From contig NZ_JACLQD010000002.1 in NCBI RefSeq assembly GCF_014243445.1, forward strand, positions 124,001 to 188,000: 64,000 bases of DNA. The letters run 5' to 3'. This stretch comes from Paragemmobacter straminiformis (GTDB lineage Bacteria; Pseudomonadota; Alphaproteobacteria; Rhodobacterales; Rhodobacteraceae). The position numbers and the translations under genes are program-made. The notes below the pieces were generated by a model. The model had not been told where the DNA came from, searched no databases, and worked only from the letters and a program-made list of their open reading frames with translations. Positions 36,849 to 47,292 of this stretch are shown in pieces (positions within the stretch are counted from its first letter, which is position 1; the number at the start of each line of letters is the position of its first letter).

Positions 36849-38500
36849 GCCAGCATTCTCCGCCGATGCCGCCAGACGATGCGCGGCAAGGCAAGTGCGA
36901 TCCAGAAGCAGAGCGCCGGAAGCAGAAGTTGCAACAAGGCGAAACTGCCGATGATGCGGCGGTTGCCCCCCGAGGACAGGGCGACGGCCTCGGTCGTGAG
37001 CGTGGTGACGCGCCCGCCGCCAAGAAGGAGCGTCGGAAGGTAAAGGCCGACCGACACCGCCATGCCCACGGCAAAGGCTGTCAGCACCGGAGCCAGCAAC
37101 AGGGGCAGGCGCATCTGCCAGAAGATCCGCGCTTCGGTCGCGCCAAGGGCGCGTGCGGCGATGGCAAGGCGCGGGTCGAGGTTGCGGAAGGGTTGCGACA
37201 GCGAGAGAAAGACATAGGGCAGCACAAAGACCACATGCGCTGCGGCGACGGCGATCCAGTTGCCTTCAAGTTTCGCTGCCAGCGCAAGGGTTTGCAGACC
37301 GGGAAGAAAGACGACCTGCGGCACCAGCAGCGGCAGGTAAAGCAGCATCATGGCGCGGGGCGTCGCGCGAAGGCCGTGGCGCGCCTCGGCCTCGAGACAG
37401 CCGAGGGCGAGGGCGAGGGCGGCGAGGGTGGCGGCAACGGCGATGGCGATGGTGCGCGCCGTGGCAGGGGCAAGGTCGGGAAGGGCGGTCCGCCATGCCG
37501 CCAATGACAGGCTGGCGGGCAGGGCATCGGAAAAGCGCCAGTCGGCGGCGACGGACCAGAGGGCCTGCGCCGCGAGGCCCGCGAAAAGCGCACCGGCCAG
37601 AAGTGTTGCGGCAAACAGGGCAAACCGGCGCACCGGCCGGTCGAGAGCGGCGGCGCGGTGGCCCGACATTGCCCAACGGATCAACAGGGCGCGCGCGGCG
37701 ATTTCGGCCATGCGCCAGAGTGTCAGGGCAAAGAGGACAAGCGCCAATTGCAGGACCGCCCCCGCCGCCGCAAGGTTCTGGCTGGTCAGGCTGGGTGCCA
37801 TTTGCCAGTTGACGACCTGTTGCGACAGGGTGGGCGGCAGGGTCGGGCCAAGGATCAGCGCCATGTCGACGACGGTCATCGCATAGGTCAGCACGGCATA
37901 GACCGGCAGGCGGAGTTGGCGGTAGAGCGCGGGCAGAATGGTCAGCAGGAAGCCGCTGGCACGGCCGTAACCGAGGCTTGCCGCAGTGGTAAGCCTGCGC
38001 TCGGGATCTGTCGCGGCAAGTGAGGAAAGCGCCATAAGCAGCAGAAAAGGCAGCTCTTTTGCGATAAGACCCGCTGTCAGGGAAAGGCCCCACGGGTCAT
38101 TCAGGATCAAGAGGTCGGGCGGAGAGGTCCAGCCCGTTGCCCAAGGCGAGAGGGCGCGGGCGATCCAGCCCGACGGGGCGATCAGGAAGGCAAGTCCAAG
38201 TGCTGCGGCGGCATGGGGCACCGCAAGCAGCGGGGCGAGCAGGCGGCGGATGCGGTCGAAGGCAGGGCTGCCATAGAGCGCGGCGAGGATGGCCAGGCAG
38301 AGGCCAAGTGCGACAGCGGTCGAGGCAAGACCGGTGCCCAGCGACAGGGCCGAGGCGCGGGGAAGGCCGGGCCATGCGGCGAGGTCGCGAAAAGCTGTCG
38401 CGCCATCGGCAAAGGCGGGCATGAGCGTGCCCGCAAGCCCCGCCAGCACCGGCACCGCCATGAGGGCGAGTGTCAGGCGCGGCAGGGCGCGAAGGCTCAT
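36845..38500 (-). CDS. ynjC: ABC transporter permease, YnjC-like (fused double permease)
   Basis: A 551-residue inner-membrane protein with two permease halves, each with about six membrane segments. Typical loop signatures are visible in the first half (TTAASLGYGRASGFLLTILP) and in the second (AIAARALGATEARIFWQMRLPLLL). Such fused permeases occur in YnjC, ThiP and iron transporters. The ATG at 38500 overlaps the stop of the binding-protein gene (ATGA), so I preferred it to upstream starts. It also overlaps ynjD, giving a compact three-gene importer operon. Confidence 0.8.
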   Translation of the reverse strand: MSLRALPRLTLALMAVPVLAGLAGTLMPAFADGATAFRDLAAWPGLPRASALSLGTGLASTAVALGLCLAILAALYGSPAFDRIRRLLAPLLAVPHAAAALGLAFLIAPSGWIARALSPWATGWTSPPDLLILNDPWGLSLTAGLIAKELPFLLLMALSSLAATDPERRLTTAASLGYGRASGFLLTILPALYRQLRLPVYAVLTYAMTVVDMALILGPTLPPTLSQQVVNWQMAPSLTSQNLAAAGAVLQLALVLFALTLWRMAEIAARALLIRWAMSGHRAAALDRPVRRFALFAATLLAGALFAGLAAQALWSVAADWRFSDALPASLSLAAWRTALPDLAPATARTIAIAVAATLAALALALGCLEAEARHGLRATPRAMMLLYLPLLVPQVVFLPGLQTLALAAKLEGNWIAVAAAHVVFVLPYVFLSLSQPFRNLDPRLAIAARALGATEARIFWQMRLPLLLAPVLTAFAVGMAVSVGLYLPTLLLGGGRVTTLTTEAVALSSGGNRRIIGSFALLQLLLPALCFWIALALPRIVWRHRRRMLA

Positions 38501-39708
38501 GGGGCGACCCCGTAGCGGGTGACCCAATCCGCGGACAGGCGTGTCATCCAGCTTGAATGGGGTTCGAGAAGGGCCGGGCCAAGCGCTTCGGGCGGCAGGG
38601 TGGCAATGCCAAGGTCAAGCGCGTCGAAACGGGATTTGTCCTCGGGAGCAAGGGCTTGCAGGTCGAGAACGGTCTGGAACCCTAGCACGCCCGGGTCTTG
38701 GGCGCGGGCCTGCACCTCGGGGTCGAGCAGCAGGTTGGCGATGACCTGCGCGCCCTCGGGATGGGCGGCGTTGAAGGGGATGGCGACGAATGAGGCATTG
38801 CCGATGGTGCCGCCCTGAAGCGTGAAGGTGCGGATCGTGTCGGCAAGGTTGCCTGCCGCGATCTCGGCGCTGGCGCGACCGGGGTTGAAGGCGAAGGACA
38901 GGAAGGTCTCGCCATCGGCGAGAAGCTGCCCCAGCGCGGGTTCATTGGCCGGAAAGGCGCGGCCCTGCCGCCAGAGGGCGGGGTGGATGCGGTCGAGAAA
39001 GGCCCAGAGGGGGGCCGTCTGTGCGGGGTAGGCGGCATCGTCAACCGGCATTTGCAGCAAGGCCGGATCGGGCATGGTGCCGTAGAGCACCTGCTTAAGA
39101 AAGGTGGTGCCAAGATAGTCGGGCGGCTGCGGATAGGTGAAACGGCCCGGATTGGCGGTGATCCATTCGCCAAGGGCATCAAGGGTTTGCGGGGCGTCCT
39201 TTACCTGCGCGCTGTCGTATTCGAACACCAGTTGTGCCATGGCCCAGGGAGATTCGAAGCCATCGGTCGGCAGGGTGAAGTCGGTCACTGTGGCGGGTTT
39301 GCCCTTGGTGTCGACGAGCGGCCAGTTGGGCAGGCCCTGCGCGAAGGGGCCGAAAAGAAGCCCTGCGGATTTCATCGCGGCAAAGTTCTCGCCGTTGATC
39401 CAGATGAGGTCGACGGCGCCGCCGCTGGTTTGTCCGGCGGCTTTTTCGGCCTGAACGCGGGAGACGGCATCGGTGGTGGCGGCAAGTTTGACCTGTTCGA
39501 GGGTGACGCCGTAGCGGCTTTGCGCCTGTTCGCCGACCCATGCGATGAAGGCGTTGATCTTGGGATCACCCCCCCATGCGTGCCAGTAGACGGTTTGCCC
39601 GCGCGCGGCGGAAAGAAGGCTATCCCATTCGGCTGCAAAGGTTTTTCCAGCCAGCGCCGGCGAGAGGGCAAGGCCTGCGAGAAGGCGTCCGAAGTCCCGT
39701 CTTTGCAT
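38497..39708 (-). CDS. ynjB: ABC transporter substrate-binding protein, YnjB-like
   Basis: A 403-residue periplasmic protein. The N-terminus MQRRDFGRLLAGLALSPALA carries a twin-arginine pair before a hydrophobic stretch, suggesting Tat or Sec export. The mature part matches YnjB-type binding proteins (TVYWHAWGGDPKINAFI, AVDLIWINGENF, YLGTTFLKQVLYG). The start at 39708 fits family length; the open frame upstream is antisense noise. First gene of the operon. The ligand is not known for this family. Confidence 0.85.
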   Translation of the reverse strand: MQRRDFGRLLAGLALSPALAGKTFAAEWDSLLSAARGQTVYWHAWGGDPKINAFIAWVGEQAQSRYGVTLEQVKLAATTDAVSRVQAEKAAGQTSGGAVDLIWINGENFAAMKSAGLLFGPFAQGLPNWPLVDTKGKPATVTDFTLPTDGFESPWAMAQLVFEYDSAQVKDAPQTLDALGEWITANPGRFTYPQPPDYLGTTFLKQVLYGTMPDPALLQMPVDDAAYPAQTAPLWAFLDRIHPALWRQGRAFPANEPALGQLLADGETFLSFAFNPGRASAEIAAGNLADTIRTFTLQGGTIGNASFVAIPFNAAHPEGAQVIANLLLDPEVQARAQDPGVLGFQTVLDLQALAPEDKSRFDALDLGIATLPPEALGPALLEPHSSWMTRLSADWVTRYGVAP

Positions 39709-39806
39709 GGTTTTCGCTTTCCTTGGGTCTGTGCTTGGGCTTGGATATGCAAGCAGGGGCCGACGTGGCAACAAGGAAGTGGCAAGCCCTACGGAAAGGT
39801 GAAGCG

Positions 39807-40457
39807 ATGCTGGACGGGGTGATGCGGCGGGTGATCGACCCCGGACTGAACGCGGCGGGGCGGGCCTTGTCCAAGCGGGGCGTGGGGGCGGATGCGGTGA
39901 CACTGGCGGGGCTGGCCCTCGGGCTGGCGGGGGCGGGGGTGATCTGGGCCGCAGGGCCGTGGTGGGCGGCCCTGACGCTGGTGCTGGCAAGCCGGTTGCT
40001 TGACGGGTTGGATGGGGCCGTGGCGCGGGCAAGGGGCAAGACCGATTTCGGCGGATACCTTGATATCGTTTGCGATTTTGCCTTTTACGCCGCCATTCCG
40101 CTGGCCTTTGGCCTGCGCGATCCGGACCAGAACGGGGCAGCCGCCGCCTTTTTGCTGGCCAGTTTCTACATCAACGGTGCCACGTTTCTGGGCTATGCGG
40201 TGCTGGCCGAGAAGCGGGGAATGCAGACCGACGGCAGGGGGGAGAAGTCGCTGTATTTCACCGCCGGATTGCTGGAAGGAACCGAGACCATCGTCTTTTT
40301 CGCGCTGCTTTGTCTGTTTGCCGATGGCTTCGTGCCCTTGGCCGCGATCTTCGGGACCTTGTGTCTGGTGACGGCGCTTGCCCGGGTGGGGATGGCGGCG
40401 CGGGTGTTCCGGGCGGGTGCCGCGCCTGCCGCGACGGACCCGCAGATACCGTTGTAA
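39807..40457 (+). CDS. ynjF: CDP-alcohol phosphatidyltransferase, YnjF-like
   Basis: A 216-residue integral membrane enzyme with the CDP-alcohol phosphatidyltransferase motif DGLDGAVARARGKTDFGGYLD (Dx2DGx2ARx8Gx3D) and several membrane helices. It should transfer a phosphatidyl group from a CDP-activated donor to an unidentified alcohol. GGAAAGG lies upstream of the ATG at 39807. It is divergent from ynjBCD across ~100 bp. In E. coli a YnjF of this family lies in the same ynj gene group, which supports both assignments. Confidence 0.8.
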   Translation: MLDGVMRRVIDPGLNAAGRALSKRGVGADAVTLAGLALGLAGAGVIWAAGPWWAALTLVLASRLLDGLDGAVARARGKTDFGGYLDIVCDFAFYAAIPLAFGLRDPDQNGAAAAFLLASFYINGATFLGYAVLAEKRGMQTDGRGEKSLYFTAGLLEGTETIVFFALLCLFADGFVPLAAIFGTLCLVTALARVGMAARVFRAGAAPAATDPQIPL

Positions 40458-40734
40458 AGGTTGGCAAAAACGCCGCTGCGGTAAGTGCGCGTTAAGGGGG
40501 CGGGATGCACGAGAGATGCACGCTTTTTCGCAGACGCCCCTTTTCGCGGTGCGTTTTCTAGGGAAATTCTTAACCACCTTGCGCTTAACCTTTGCGCGGC
40601 ACGGTCGTCTTGCAGCTTGAAGCGGGCGCGGCGCGAACCATGATTAGGCGGGGGTGCCCTTGCAGCCCCCCGCGACCACCACTAAGACTCACTCGACTGA
40701 GCGATGTCATACCAGAGAAGAGGCCCGGAGCGAG

Positions 40735-41367
40735 ATGCGCGATCCTGTTGATCACTACATGAACACCCTCGTCCCGATGGTCGTCGAACAGACGAGCCGC
40801 GGGGAACGTGCCTATGACATTTTCAGCCGGATGCTGAAGGAGCGGATCATCTTCATGTCCGGCCCCGTGCATGACGGCATGTCGTCGCTGATCTGCGCGC
40901 AGCTCTTGTTCCTCGAGGCGGAGAACCCGTCGAAGGAAATCAGCATGTACATCAACTCGCCCGGGGGCGTGGTGACGTCGGGGCTGTCGATCTATGACAC
41001 GATGCAATACATCAAGCCCAAGGTCTCGACCCTTGTGATCGGGCAGGCGGCGTCGATGGGGTCGCTTTTGCTGACCGCGGGGCAGAAGGGCATGCGTTTC
41101 AGCCTGCCCAACAGCCGCGTCATGGTCCACCAGCCCAGCGGCGGCTATCAGGGGCAGGCGACGGATATCATGATCCACGCCCGCGAGACGGAAAAGCTGA
41201 AGCGCCGCCTGAACGAGATTTACGTCAAGCACACCGGCAACGACCTTGCGACGGTCGAAGCGGCGCTCGAGCGGGACAATTTCATGTCGGCCGAGGATGC
41301 AAAAGCCTGGGGCCTGATCGACGAGATCGTCGAAAGCCGTGGCAAGGCGGACGATACGTCGAAGTAA
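40735..41367 (+). CDS. clpP: ATP-dependent Clp protease proteolytic subunit
   Basis: A 210-residue serine peptidase that forms the barrel of ClpXP. Catalytic residues are S107 (GQAASMGS), H132 (VMVHQPSGG) and D181 (RDNFMSA), all at the expected spacing. The ATG at 40735 has GGAGCG upstream. A strong hairpin follows the gene, and clpX lies 130 bp downstream. The ~280 bases before clpP contain no gene and should hold its promoter. Confidence 0.98.
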   Translation: MRDPVDHYMNTLVPMVVEQTSRGERAYDIFSRMLKERIIFMSGPVHDGMSSLICAQLLFLEAENPSKEISMYINSPGGVVTSGLSIYDTMQYIKPKVSTLVIGQAASMGSLLLTAGQKGMRFSLPNSRVMVHQPSGGYQGQATDIMIHARETEKLKRRLNEIYVKHTGNDLATVEAALERDNFMSAEDAKAWGLIDEIVESRGKADDTSK

Positions 41368-41372
41368 GAAAC

Positions 41373-41403
41373 CGCCCCCCGCCGACGGGCGCGGCGGGGG
41401 GCG
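41373..41403 (+). terminator. hairpin between clpP and clpX
   Basis: Perfect 11-bp stem CGCCCCCCGCC/GGCGGGGGGCG with a 9-nt loop, 6 nt after the clpP stop and followed by ATTT. It probably ends or attenuates clpP transcription, so clpX would have its own promoter in the ~90 bases that follow. Confidence 0.75.
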
Positions 41404-41496
41404 ATTTGGCATTGTGGGGGGAAAGGGCTTGGCCTAGACTTTCCGTGTAACGATCCTGAAAGCGGCCCTTCGGGGTTGCGGACGCAGAGGAAAACG

Positions 41497-42765
<1,269 letters not shown>

Positions 42766-42788
42766 GGCCGGTTGCCACGGGCGCAAGG

Positions 42789-42815
42789 GGGCGGGCCTAA
42801 GGGTCCGCCCTTTTG
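42789..42815 (+). terminator. clpX terminator
   Basis: GGGCGGGCC and GGTCCGCCC form a 9-bp stem with one G-T pair around a short loop, followed by TTTTG, 24 nt after the clpX stop. A typical intrinsic terminator. A second short hairpin of the GATTTTTC family follows at 42829-42847. Confidence 0.8.
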
Positions 42816-42828
42816 CTTTGAGGGCAAC

Positions 42829-42847
42829 GATTTTTCTGCGAAAAATC
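42829..42847. repeat. GATTTTTC-TGC-GAAAAATC hairpin repeat
   Basis: Perfect 8-bp palindromic arms around TGC. The same type of short hairpin recurs at 51416-51472, 56481-56499 and 56749-56767, always between genes. It probably acts as a small terminator or a repeated extragenic palindrome. Confidence 0.7.
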
Positions 42848-42951
42848 CGGCCCCGCGCGGTGGACGGCGGACGGGTCTTGAACCTGCCCGCGCGGAGGGG
42901 GTAGGTTCGGGCAGCGCCACAGGTTTCTTGCGCGGCGCGGAAGGCCCCGCC

Positions 42952-43590
42952 ATGTCAGACCCCCAGATCACGCCGGAGTTGTTGCTGCGCGGCTATGCGG
43001 CGGGCATCTTTCCGATGGCCGAGGGGCGGGACGATCCGGAAATCCACTGGATCGATCCGCGCCGGAGGGGGGTGTTGCCTCTGGACGGGTTCCATATCTC
43101 GCGCAGTCTGCGGCGGCGGATCCTGACCTGCGGCTGGGATGTGCGGGTGGACACGGATTTCGCGGGGGTGGTGCAGGGCTGCGCCGAGCGCGAGGAGACA
43201 TGGATCAACGCCGAGATCTTTCAGCTATACACCGCGCTGTTCGAGGCGGGATTTGCCCATTCGGTCGAGGTATGGGAGGGCGAGGCGCTGGTCGGCGGGG
43301 TTTACGGCGTGACGCTGGGGGCGGCGTTCTTCGGGGAAAGCATGTTCTCGCGCCGGACCGATGCGTCGAAACTGGCGCTGGCCTATGCGGTGCATCGCCT
43401 GCGGGCGGGCGGGTTCACGCTGTTTGACACGCAATTCATCACGCCGCATCTGGCCAGCCTTGGCGGGGTCGAGATCGCGCGGGCCGAATACAGGCGGCGG
43501 CTGGCCGAGGCGCTTGAGGCGCGTGCCCGCTTTGCGCCCGAGGGTTACTGGCCGTCGCCTTCGGATGTGGCGGGGTCTTCGGCGGGCTGA
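42952..43590 (+). CDS. aat: leucyl/phenylalanyl-tRNA--protein transferase
   Basis: A 212-residue enzyme that adds Leu or Phe to N-terminal Lys or Arg and so makes substrates for ClpAP (N-degron pathway). Family hallmarks: LLRGYAAGIFPMAE at the N-terminus, WIDPRRRGVLPLDGFHISRSLRR, GFAHSVEVWEG, GGVYGVTLGAAFFGESMFS and FDTQFITPHLASLGG. The ATG at 42952 begins MSDPQITPELL. Its 3' end overlaps the convergent DUF2155 gene by 46 bp. Confidence 0.96.
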   Translation: MSDPQITPELLLRGYAAGIFPMAEGRDDPEIHWIDPRRRGVLPLDGFHISRSLRRRILTCGWDVRVDTDFAGVVQGCAEREETWINAEIFQLYTALFEAGFAHSVEVWEGEALVGGVYGVTLGAAFFGESMFSRRTDASKLALAYAVHRLRAGGFTLFDTQFITPHLASLGGVEIARAEYRRRLAEALEARARFAPEGYWPSPSDVAGSSAG

Positions 43591-43973
43591 TCGGCGGCCG
43601 GGTCTACGGGGGGCGGCAATTCGGGCGTGACGCAGCGCAGCACCCAGACATCGTAGCGCGGATGGTCCAGCGCCGAGAGGGCGGGGGAGGAGGCGATCAT
43701 CCAGCCGTCGAACACCGGCTTTGCCACATCTTTCTCGAGGATGGTCAGATGGGCTTCGGCATCCGAGGCGGGGTTGTCGGCTGGGTAGCGGCAGGAATCG
43801 AGCCGGATGGTCAGGCGGCCGCTTTCGGCCTCTTGTCCGAGGGTGAGTTCGATATCGGCGGTTTCGCCTGTCAGCTTGTCGAGCCAGCGCAGGACGCCCG
43901 CGTCGGCATCGGCAAAGTCCTGCGCCGCAGCGAGCTGCGGCAGCAGGACCAGCGCCGCGACGAGGCGTTTCAT
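43545..43973 (-). CDS. exported DUF2155-domain protein
   Basis: A 142-residue protein with a signal peptide (MKRLVAALVLLPQLAAA). The DUF2155 domain follows, with ADAGVLRWLDKLTGE, RLTIRLDSCRYP, VFDGWMIASSPALSALDHPRYDVWVLRC, and a Pro/Asp-rich tail. The family is confined largely to alphaproteobacteria and its function is unknown. It overlaps the MlaD-like gene upstream by 4 nt and the convergent aat gene downstream by 46 bp. Confidence 0.85.
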   Translation of the reverse strand: MKRLVAALVLLPQLAAAQDFADADAGVLRWLDKLTGETADIELTLGQEAESGRLTIRLDSCRYPADNPASDAEAHLTILEKDVAKPVFDGWMIASSPALSALDHPRYDVWVLRCVTPELPPPVDPAADQPAEDPATSEGDGQ

Positions 43974-44473
43974 GGCGCGCCCCCGGCGGCAGGATCGGCG
44001 GCAGGATCGGCTGCGGGATCGGCGGATTTGTCGCCGCCGCCCGCGAATTTCATCATCAGCGAAATGACCGAGACGGCACCTTGGGTGTCTTCGATCTCGG
44101 CGCCCGCGGCGTAGTTCTCGGGCGAGCCGCCGGGGACGAGTTCGACGAAATTGCCGCCCAGAAGCCCCTCGGACGAGATGAGGGCTGCGGAATCGTCGGG
44201 AAGCTGGACGCTGCCCTGCACCGAAAGCGTGGCATCGGCGAAGAAGGTCTGCGGGTTGAGGGCGAGGGCCGTGACGGTGCCGACCTTGACGCCGGCAAGG
44301 CGGACGTCGGTGCCGACGGTCACGCCTTCGACCGAGCGGAAGGAGGCGCGCAGGTCATACTGGCCGCTGGAGGATTGCCCCGTGCCGGTAAGCTGGCCTG
44401 CATAGACCAGAAAGCCGATGGCTGCGGCGAGAACGGCGGCGCCTGCGGCGACCTCTGCCTTTGATCCGGCCAT
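43970..44473 (-). CDS. MlaD-family (MCE domain) lipid transport protein
   Basis: A 167-residue protein with one N-terminal membrane anchor (AAGAAVLAAAIGFLVYAG) and an MCE domain (LRASFRSVEGVTVGTDVRLAGVKVGTV, SSEGLLGGNFVELVPGG). MlaD binds phospholipids in the periplasm as part of the MlaFEDB system that keeps outer-membrane asymmetry. The other mla genes are not nearby. The C-terminus has a short ADPA repeat. The gene lies in a three-gene minus-strand operon with the NDUFA12-like and DUF2155 genes. Confidence 0.85.
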   Translation of the reverse strand: MAGSKAEVAAGAAVLAAAIGFLVYAGQLTGTGQSSSGQYDLRASFRSVEGVTVGTDVRLAGVKVGTVTALALNPQTFFADATLSVQGSVQLPDDSAALISSEGLLGGNFVELVPGGSPENYAAGAEIEDTQGAVSVISLMMKFAGGGDKSADPAADPAADPAAGGAP

Positions 44474-44483
44474 CAGAGCGCCC

Positions 44484-44858
44484 TCATTCCGGCTGCCACG
44501 CCTCGTAATCCTTGCGCGCGACGGGTTCGCTGCGGCGGATCGAGCCGGTGGGGGCATAGGCGGCTGTCGTGCCGGTCAGGTTTTCCTGATGCGGCTTTTC
44601 CCATGCCTTGTGCGGCAGGGGCGAGGTGGTGGGCGGGGCGTCCCAAGTGTGGTGCAGCCAGCCGTGCCAGTCGGGCGAGACGCGGCTTGCCTCGACCTCG
44701 CCGTTGAAGATCACCCAGCGGCGTTTGGCATCGCGGGTTTCGTAGTAGATGTTGCCCTGCGCATCCTCGCCCACCTTGACGCCGCGACGGGCGGTGAAAA
44801 GCTGGGTTCCGAGGGTCTGGCCGTTCCACCACGTCACGAGCCGCTTGAGGAAATCCAT
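44484..44858 (-). CDS. NDUFA12-like NADH:ubiquinone oxidoreductase accessory subunit
   Basis: A 124-residue protein of the NDUFA12 (B17.2) family, an accessory subunit of complex I in alphaproteobacteria and mitochondria. Matching segments: [58 protein letters not shown]. The ATG at 44858 has AGAGGCGG upstream. It is the first gene of a three-gene operon with the MlaD-like and DUF2155 genes, a grouping common in this lineage. Confidence 0.92.
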   Translation of the reverse strand: MDFLKRLVTWWNGQTLGTQLFTARRGVKVGEDAQGNIYYETRDAKRRWVIFNGEVEASRVSPDWHGWLHHTWDAPPTTSPLPHKAWEKPHQENLTGTTAAYAPTGSIRRSEPVARKDYEAWQPE

Positions 44859-45059
44859 GATCCGCCTCTTTGAAAACAATCGCCTTCCATATGGCGGAAA
44901 GGCGGGGCGAGGTCCAGAGGCTAGCGGGGGGGGTGTGGCAAGAAGCGGGGGCTGCCCGCGCGATATCCGGGGCGGGGAGGGGGCTTCGCGGAGGTGCGGG
45001 CTTTACAAAGGCGGGGAAGTCGGCCCCCTTTGGCAGACAGGCAAGAGGGGTGCAGCAAG

Positions 45060-45683
45060 ATGGGTATCAAACATCCGAGGTTCCTGCTGTTTCTGGTCGT
45101 GGCGCTTGTCGCGGGGGCGGCGGCGCGGGCGGTCGTGCCGCTGGAGGAGGCGGTGGTTCTGGGCTTCGATGCGGGGGCGCTGGTCTTTCTGGGCAGCTGC
45201 CTGCAACTGTGGCTGGTGGACCATCCCGATGCCATCCGGCTGCGCGAGGCCCGCGATGACGGGGGGCGGGTGCTTCTGGCGCTGGTCGCGCTGATGGTGC
45301 TGGCGTCTGTGCTGCTGGCGCTGGCCCTGATGATCCGCGCCCGCAACGCCATCGGCGGCGAGGTTGCGGCGATCATCCTTGGCACGCTGGTTCTGGCATG
45401 GCTTTGCGCCAATCTGGTGCATGCCTTCCATTACGCCAATCTTTACCACGCGCCGCCCGCGCGGCAGAAGCCGGGGGGATTGCGCTTTCCCGGCGGAGAG
45501 GTGCCGCTTTTCGCGGATTTCTGCTACTTTGCCTTTGTGATCGGGATGACCTCGCAGGTGTCGGATGTGGCGATCGAAAGCCGTCCGATGCGCAGGCTGG
45601 CGACGCTGCACGGGTTGCAGGCGTTCTTCTTCAACCTCGGGGTGCTGGCGCTAACGATCAACATGCTGTCGCAGGCGCTGTAG
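45060..45683 (+). CDS. DUF1345 integral membrane protein
   Basis: A 207-residue inner-membrane protein with about five hydrophobic segments. The DUF1345 signature is seen in the AIILGTLVLAWLCANLVHAFHYANLYH region and in FADFCYFAFVIGMTSQVSDV. Function unknown. The ATG at 45060 lies after an AGAGGGG. It is divergent from the NDUFA12-like operon. Confidence 0.85.
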   Translation: MGIKHPRFLLFLVVALVAGAAARAVVPLEEAVVLGFDAGALVFLGSCLQLWLVDHPDAIRLREARDDGGRVLLALVALMVLASVLLALALMIRARNAIGGEVAAIILGTLVLAWLCANLVHAFHYANLYHAPPARQKPGGLRFPGGEVPLFADFCYFAFVIGMTSQVSDVAIESRPMRRLATLHGLQAFFFNLGVLALTINMLSQAL

Positions 45684-45740
45684 GGGGGCGCTTTTCCGGC
45701 GGGGCGTTTTGGGGTGTGCCGTGTTCGGCGCGCCGTTTGA

Positions 45741-45807
45741 GGGGGGGGCCAGCCCCCCGTCCGGCCTTGGGCCGGACTCCCCCCGGGATATTTGGGGCAA
45801 GAGGAAG
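45741..45807. repeat. dispersed intergenic repeat, copy 1
   Basis: A G/C-rich inverted-repeat block (GGGGGGGCCAGCCCCCC, then GGCCTTGGGCC) is followed by a CCGGGATATTTGGGGCAAGAGGAAG tail. Closely similar arrangements occur at 56604-56668, and the tail alone recurs at 52895-52918, 62108-62130 and inverted at 56682-56703. The sequence resembles a repeat that I recall as frequent between Rhodobacteraceae genes. Confidence 0.7.
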
Positions 45808-45817
45808 CGGGCGGGGT

Positions 45818-45890
45818 GGAGCGTTCGTGGCGGGCGGAGCGTTCGGGGCGGGTGGAGCGTTCGGGTCGGGTGGAGCGTCAGGGGGCGGGT
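45818..45890. repeat. 18-bp tandem repeat, about four units
   Basis: Four adjacent units beginning GGAGCGT, starting at 45818, 45836, 45854 and 45872. The first three are 18 bp and differ by a few bases; the last is about 19 bp. The array lies between the DUF1345 gene and accC and encodes nothing plausible. Confidence 0.8.
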
Positions 45891-45930
45891 GGGGGAGATG
45901 CAGAAGGGGGGCCGAAGCCCCCCTTTGCCG

Positions 45931-47280
45931 TCACTCCGCGAATTGCGCGGCGAGCCATTTTTCCAGCCAGTGGATGTTGTAATCGCCGTTCTGGATATCG
46001 GGTTCGGCAAGCAGCATGTGGAAAAGCGGGACCGAGGTGTCGATGCCGTCGATGATGAGTTCGCCAAGCGCGCGTTTCAGGCGGGCGAGCGCCTCGGGGC
46101 GGTCGCGGCCATGCACGATCAGCTTGCCGATCAGGCTGTCGTAATAGGGCGGGATCGAATAGCCGCCGTAAAGCGCCGAATCCATCCGCACGCCAAGCCC
46201 GCCTGGGGCGTGGAACACGCGCACCTTGCCGGGGCAGGGGGCGAAGTTGGGCAGCTTCTCGGCGTTGATCCGCACCTCGATGGCGTGGCCGTTGATCTCG
46301 AGGTCGGACTGTTCGAAGGACATCGGCAGGCCTGCCGCGACGCGGATCTGTTCGCGCACGAGGTCGACGCCGAAAATCGCTTCGGTCACGGGGTGTTCGA
46401 CCTGAAGGCGGGTGTTCATTTCGATGAAATAGAACTTGCCGTCTTCATAGAGGAATTCGACCGTGCCCGCGCCGATGTAGTTGATTTTGGCCACGGCCTC
46501 GGCGCAGATCGTGCCGATTTCCGAGCGCATCTTGGGGGTGATCGCGGGGCCGGGGGCTTCCTCGAACACCTTCTGGTGGCGGCGCTGGAGCGAGCAGTCG
46601 CGTTCGCCCAAGTGGACCGCGCGGCCCTTGCCGTCACCGAAAACCTGGATCTCGATGTGGCGGGGCTTCTGGAGGTATTTCTCGATATAGACTTCGTCGT
46701 TGCCGAAGGCGGCCTTCGCCTCGGACCGGGCGGTGCGGAAGGCGACTTCGAGTTCCTCGGCGTTCCGGGCCACCTTCATGCCGCGCCCGCCGCCGCCGGC
46801 GGTGGCCTTGATGATGACCGGAAAGCCGATGGCCGCCGCGGTGCCGATTGCCGTCTCGAAGTCGGCGACGCCGCCTGCGGAGCCAGGCACCACGGGGATG
46901 CCGAGGGCGGCGGCGGTTTCCTTGGCGGTGATCTTGTCGCCCATGATGCGGATATGTTCCGCCGAGGGGCCGATGAAGGTGATGCCGTGGTCTTCGAGCG
47001 CCTGCGCGAAGGCGGCGTTCTCGGACAGGAAGCCGTAGCCCGGATGCACCGCTTGCGCGCCCGTGATCTCGCAGGCCGAGATGATCGCGGCCTTGTTGAG
47101 ATAGGAGTTGGTCGAGGAGGCGGGACCGATGCAGACCGATTCATCGGCCATGCGGACATGCATGGCATCGGCGTCTGCGGTGGAATGAACGGCGACCGAC
47201 TTGATCCCCATTTCCCTTGCCGCGCGGATCACGCGCAGCGCGATCTCGCCGCGGTTGGCGATCAGGATCTTTTCGAACAT
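45931..47280 (-). CDS. accC: acetyl-CoA carboxylase biotin carboxylase subunit
   Basis: A 449-residue ATP-grasp enzyme that carboxylates the biotin on AccB, the first step of fatty acid synthesis. Hallmarks: [23 protein letters not shown] at the start, the GGGGRGMK glycine-rich ATP loop, [31 protein letters not shown] and the RINAE motif. Complete and of normal length. It follows accB after 12 bp. Confidence 0.98.
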   Translation of the reverse strand: MFEKILIANRGEIALRVIRAAREMGIKSVAVHSTADADAMHVRMADESVCIGPASSTNSYLNKAAIISACEITGAQAVHPGYGFLSENAAFAQALEDHGITFIGPSAEHIRIMGDKITAKETAAALGIPVVPGSAGGVADFETAIGTAAAIGFPVIIKATAGGGGRGMKVARNAEELEVAFRTARSEAKAAFGNDEVYIEKYLQKPRHIEIQVFGDGKGRAVHLGERDCSLQRRHQKVFEEAPGPAITPKMRSEIGTICAEAVAKINYIGAGTVEFLYEDGKFYFIEMNTRLQVEHPVTEAIFGVDLVREQIRVAAGLPMSFEQSDLEINGHAIEVRINAEKLPNFAPCPGKVRVFHAPGGLGVRMDSALYGGYSIPPYYDSLIGKLIVHGRDRPEALARLKRALGELIIDGIDTSVPLFHMLLAEPDIQNGDYNIHWLEKWLAAQFAE

Positions 47281-47292
47281 GGCGCGCGCCCC

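Noticed and set aside
36201-39708. Thiamine importer ThiBPQ
   Set aside because: The ATPase and fused permease would fit, but the binding protein matches YnjB and a YnjF-like gene lies next door, so the Ynj assignment is better supported.
45818-45890. Possible CRISPR array
   Set aside because: The units are adjacent, with no unique spacers between them, and no cas genes are seen in the window.
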